A DNA stretch of 5,583 bases from DASSRQ01 sp035701665. Its GTDB lineage: Bacteria; Vulcanimicrobiota; Vulcanimicrobiia; Vulcanimicrobiales; Vulcanimicrobiaceae. The stretch is from NCBI GenBank assembly GCA_035701665.1, contig DASSRQ010000278.1:1-5583 (forward strand). The letters are read 5' to 3'. Below the pieces are notes generated by a model. The model was not told the DNA's origin and did no database searches. It saw only the letters and a list, made by a program, of their open reading frames with translations. The stretch's first letter is position 1; the number at the start of each line of letters is the position of its first letter. This document shows, in pieces, positions 5,161 through 5,583 of the stretch. Both the position numbers and the translations under genes were made by a program.

Positions 5161-5583
5161 CTATAACAGCGAGATAGCGCGCGGCATCGCGAAGATAATC
5201 TCGGGCTCGGGTTCGCCGAACTCTTCGATTTCGAAGGACCCGAGCTCGCGAAGCCGCGTCACGATGGCCTGGGTCAGATATTCGGGCGACGACGCACCGG
5301 CAGTAACGCCGACGCGATTCACTCCCGCGATCCACGACGGGTCGATCTGAGAGACGTCGTCGATCAGGTACGCTTTGGAACCCAGCTGTTCTGCCAACTC
5401 GCGCAGACGCAGCGAGTTCGAACTGTTCTCCGAGCCGACGACCAGCACGACGTCGCATTTCGGTGCGAGTTCGCGCACCGCGTCTTGGCGGTTTTGCGTG
5501 GCATAACAAATGTCGTCGCGCGCGGGCGTCCGTACGCTCGGGAAGCGGCGGCGCACGGCAGCCATCACTTCGCTCGTTTCGTC
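5161..5583 (-). CDS. ispH: 4-hydroxy-3-methylbut-2-enyl diphosphate reductase, C-terminal part
   Basis: IspH (LytB) is the cytosolic iron-sulfur enzyme that reduces HMBPP to IPP and DMAPP, the last step of the MEP isoprenoid pathway. The frame is open to the window edge, so 140 C-terminal residues are seen and the N-terminus with the first two cluster cysteines lies outside. Visible hallmarks are DDICYATQNRQ at window residues 23-33, with Cys26 equivalent to E. coli Cys197 (third cluster ligand); VVGSENSSNS at 48-57, the substrate-binding Ser-Ser-Asn; and VGVTAGASSPE at 91-101. The end (EIIFAMPRAISLL) aligns with the E. coli ENIVFEVPKEL region, so the stop is natural. The in-window ATG at 5568 is internal, because the preceding DETSEV matches the conserved D-D-T segment. 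The gene converges on the small lipoprotein with three bases between stops, so any terminator must overlap that gene. Confidence 0.95.
   Translation of the reverse strand, partial: DETSEVMAAVRRRFPSVRTPARDDICYATQNRQDAVRELAPKCDVVLVVGSENSSNSLRLRELAEQLGSKAYLIDDVSQIDPSWIAGVNRVGVTAGASSPEYLTQAIVTRLRELGSFEIEEFGEPEPEIIFAMPRAISLL

Noticed and set aside
5566..5568. ATG taken as the start of ispH
   Set aside because: The frame continues upstream to the window edge with the conserved D-E-T segment, and two essential cluster cysteines would be missing.

Overview
This is a GC-rich bacterial chromosomal window. It holds seven protein genes (two cut by the window edges) and one tRNA gene, packed tightly on both strands. 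Four of the five visible gene starts have clear Shine-Dalgarno sequences, and one of those four starts at TTG. The two lipoproteins have glycine-rich stretches after the lipidated cysteine, and one carries a 'KYISPATKSI'-like motif. From memory this style resembles Candidatus Eremiobacterota (WPS-2/Vulcanimicrobiota) genomes. That is a guess, since no marker gene here settles the taxonomy.

Left part (1-844): the C-terminal part of a TPR protein, then tRNA-Val(GAC) with an encoded CCA, then a strong 12-bp hairpin with a T-run. The hairpin sits between the tRNA and the converging beta-carbonic anhydrase gene and probably ends transcription from at least the tRNA side. Middle left (842-1691): beta-carbonic anhydrase on the minus strand, and divergent from it a 62-residue DUF1059-like protein on the plus strand. 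The spacer between them carries an extended -10 promoter.

Middle to right (1786-5157): three consecutive exported proteins of unknown function. They are a 716-residue lipoprotein (Ig-like N-terminal half, probable beta-propeller C-terminal half), a secreted Gln/Tyr/Gly/Asn-rich protein, and a 153-residue Gly-rich lipoprotein. The repeat protein and the small lipoprotein are divergent and share a 116-bp spacer. The two lipoprotein genes each converge on a minus-strand gene with only 3-4 bp between stop codons.

Right edge (5161-5583): the C-terminal part of IspH (LytB), the last enzyme of the MEP isoprenoid pathway, on the minus strand.

Housekeeping functions (tRNA, IspH, carbonic anhydrase) thus flank a small cell-envelope patch. 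I see no mobile element, CRISPR array, phage gene, defence system or biosynthetic cluster. The most unusual item is the secreted protein in which eleven tandem QYG/QNG triplets sit inside what looks like a small DUF5666-type beta-barrel domain. No gene-free stretch exceeds 300 bases; the longest spacers are 1409-1502, 1692-1785 and 4580-4695.
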